DNA of 27,584 bases from a virus: the IMG/VR virus record IMGVR_UViG_3300030110_001512, positions 1 to 27,584 of that record; one strand, written 5' to 3'. Shown one piece after another: positions 25,706 to 27,584 of the stretch (positions are counted from its first letter, which is position 1; each line of letters begins with the position of its first letter). A model generated the notes under the pieces. The model was not told where the DNA came from. It saw only the letters and a list, made by a program, of their open reading frames with translations, and did not search any database. Both the position numbers and the translations under genes were made by a program.

Positions 25706-27584
25706 AAAAAAGAAACAGAAATAGATTAGGACAATTTACTAAAAACTCAAAAGTATCAGAATTTGGTTTTGTAAATTTAAGTACATATACAAGTCCAGAA
25801 ATAAAAGAAGTAAAAGGAAAAGACTGGATAGAATATGGAGCAGATAATAACTACTTCCAATTTATATTAAACAGGTATAATGGCTCACCAACCAACAATG
25901 CAGCTATTAATGGTATATCACAACAAATATATGGTAAAGGTTTAAATGCAACAGATGCATCTAGAAAACCTAATGAATATGCACAAATGGTATCATTATT
26001 CCGAAAAGATATGGTACGAAAACTATGCTATGATTTAAAACTAATGGGTCAATGTGCTATACAAGTAATTTATACAAAAGACAGAAAGAAGATTGCTATG
26101 CTAGAACATATGCCAATAGAAACATTAAGAGCAGCAAAAGCAAACGAAGATGGAGATATTCCTGCATATTATTACTTTAATGATTGGTCTAAGTTAAAAA
26201 TGGGTGATAAACCATTAAGAATACCTGCTTTTGGTATGTCTAAGGAAAATATAGAGATATATTACATAAAACCATATAAATGTGGCTTTTATTACTATGC
26301 TCCTGTGGATTACCAAGGTGGGTTACAATATTGTGAGCTTGAAGAAGAAATAAGCAACTATCACCTAAACAACATTATGAATGGATTAAGTCCTTCTATG
26401 TTAATTAACTTTAATAATGGAACTCCTAATCAACAAGAAAGAGAATTAATAGAAGCAAAAATAGCGCGTAAATTTTCTGGAAGTTCTAATGCTGGTAAAT
26501 TTATTTTAGCTTTTAATGACAATAAAGAAGCACAAGCAGAAATAACTCCTGTACAATTATCTGATGCTCATCAGCAGTATCAATTTTTGTCAGAAGAATC
26601 AACTAAAAAGATTATGGTTGCTCATAGGATTGTTAGTCCTATGCTATTAGGTATAAAAGACCAAACAGGATTAGGAAACAATGCAGAAGAAATAAAAACA
26701 GCATCCTTGTTAATGGACAATACAGTTATTAGACCATTTCAGGAGCTTTTAATCGATTGCTTTGACCAACTATTAGCTTACAACGATATTGCCTTAAACC
26801 TCTATTTTATTACGTTACAACCACTAGAATTTACTGAGGTTGATCCTACAATACAAGACAAAGAAACAATAGAAGAAGAAACAGGAGTAGAAATGAGTAA
26901 GGTTAACTTAAAACCATACCCTTGGGATCAATGTATTAAAGAACAAACCGCAAGATATGGAGCAGATGCAGCACCAAAAATATGCGGATGGATAAAAGAG
27001 AATATGTCAGGAGTAAATCTAAAAGAAATAGATGGACAGATGGTTTTTGAAACTCCAGAAGAAGCAGAAAGTATGGCTAAAGCTATGGGTTGTGATGGTT
27101 ATCATCCACACGAAGAAAATGGTAAGACTTGGTATATGCCTTGTAAATATCACGAGGAAGTTATTGACTTAAAAAAACCTTGTCAATCAGGCTATGAGCA
27201 GTATGGAATGAAAATAAAAGACGGAAGAAAAGTGCCAAATTGTGTGCCAATACAGATGTCAACAGAATTAGGAGAAAATATACTAGAAAGCCTAAAAGGA
27301 GAAAGAGTTTCTAGCAAATGGGTTGTTGTAGATGAATTAGATGAAAGTGAAAACATTAGTGATGAAGATTGGGCAAACATTTGTATAAAAGAAAAAAGAA
27401 GTTTGTTTACAAAACTTAAAGATGAGATTTATTCTCGTAATAATGGTAGTGCTTTTAGTTATTTAGATTCTAAAAACTATAAAATAAGATATAAGTATGC
27501 AGTAGGCTCTAGAAAACCTAGTAAATCTACTAGAGAATTTTGTTCAAATATGATGAGATTATCACAAAGTGGAATTGTATATAG
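25702..27584 (+). CDS. Portal protein with long C-terminal extension (3' partial)
   Basis: Open from ATG 25702 to the window edge (627 codons, no stop). Residues about 1-400 look like a portal: WIEYGADNNYFQFILNRY, SPTNNAAINGISQQIYGKG, an LKLMGQCAIQVIY segment, RIVSPMLLGIKDQTGLGNN and helices of the crown/stem. After about 405 come modules not normal for portals: DQCIKEQTARYGADAAPKICGW; YHPHEENGKTWYMPCKYHEE (about 458-480); KKPCQSGYEQYGMKIKDG then NCVPI (about 491-515); and, at 553-627, KLKDEIYSRNNG with SRKPSKSTREFCSNMMRLS. Such additions suggest fusion to a head-morphogenesis (gp7/MuF-like) part that continues beyond the edge. Confidence 0.85.
   Translation, partial: MKKRNRNRLGQFTKNSKVSEFGFVNLSTYTSPEIKEVKGKDWIEYGADNNYFQFILNRYNGSPTNNAAINGISQQIYGKGLNATDASRKPNEYAQMVSLFRKDMVRKLCYDLKLMGQCAIQVIYTKDRKKIAMLEHMPIETLRAAKANEDGDIPAYYYFNDWSKLKMGDKPLRIPAFGMSKENIEIYYIKPYKCGFYYYAPVDYQGGLQYCELEEEISNYHLNNIMNGLSPSMLINFNNGTPNQQERELIEAKIARKFSGSSNAGKFILAFNDNKEAQAEITPVQLSDAHQQYQFLSEESTKKIMVAHRIVSPMLLGIKDQTGLGNNAEEIKTASLLMDNTVIRPFQELLIDCFDQLLAYNDIALNLYFITLQPLEFTEVDPTIQDKETIEEETGVEMSKVNLKPYPWDQCIKEQTARYGADAAPKICGWIKENMSGVNLKEIDGQMVFETPEEAESMAKAMGCDGYHPHEENGKTWYMPCKYHEEVIDLKKPCQSGYEQYGMKIKDGRKVPNCVPIQMSTELGENILESLKGERVSSKWVVVDELDESENISDEDWANICIKEKRSLFTKLKDEIYSRNNGSAFSYLDSKNYKIRYKYAVGSRKPSKSTREFCSNMMRLSQSGIVY

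Overview
The window is one dense block of a tailed phage genome with a long tail (siphovirus-like). It is A+T-rich, every supported gene is on the + strand, and it is open at both ends (a tail fibre enters at base 1, a portal gene leaves at base 27584). The host is probably a Bacteroidetes/Flavobacteria-type bacterium, perhaps marine. The reasons are A-rich leaders instead of Shine-Dalgarno sites, TTG(-33)/TAnnTTT(-7) promoters, and protein families I know mainly from flavobacterial phages. The host call is inference.

Layout. (1) 1-2016: C-terminal part of a tail fibre ending in an S74 self-cleaving chaperone. (2) 2050-4799: lysis and accessory cassette with an M15 peptidase endolysin, a GTA-type 3TM holin, other small membrane proteins, a secreted thioredoxin-fold protein and two very small genes. 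(3) 4800-6774: leader region, NinG nuclease, terminator, then a short unit with an ERF annealing protein and an SSB-like protein, closed by a terminator. (4) 6786-12329: RecA-fold ATPase, ECF-like sigma factor, PD-(D/E)XK nuclease, FEN-type 5'-3' exonuclease, DnaA-domain-IV-like protein, small NTP pyrophosphatase, a thymidylate synthase homologue carrying the substrate-switching Asp of dCMP hydroxymethylases, and a GIY-YIG/MazG fusion. (5) 12391-13868: small and large terminase. (6) 13927-14495: three small genes between their own promoter and terminator. (7) 14598-21669: tail assembly chaperone with a -1 frameshift extension, tail terminator candidate, gp10-like connector, distal-tail and hub-like proteins, tape measure. 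(8) 21704-27584: XkdF-like protease, Cys-rich microprotein, acidic scaffold, decoration candidate, major capsid, tail-tube candidate, a small structural candidate, and a portal with a long C-terminal extension.

The genes suggest a coherent programme. Two near-identical host-type promoters (8914-8943, 13881-13910) drive early or middle units. Five copies of a different motif, CGTTATATA with a loosely conserved box 19 nt upstream, sit immediately before terminase, tail, protease, scaffold and portal-module genes. The phage sigma factor at 7621-8106 is the natural candidate to read it. The dCMP-hydroxymethylase-like enzyme next to two pyrophosphatases of the all-alpha/MazG type suggests altered cytosine metabolism or modified phage DNA. 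The main candidates for something new are the phage sigma/late-motif regulon and the possible cytosine-modification module.

No tRNA, CRISPR array, insertion sequence, integrase, DNA polymerase or canonical replicative helicase was seen.
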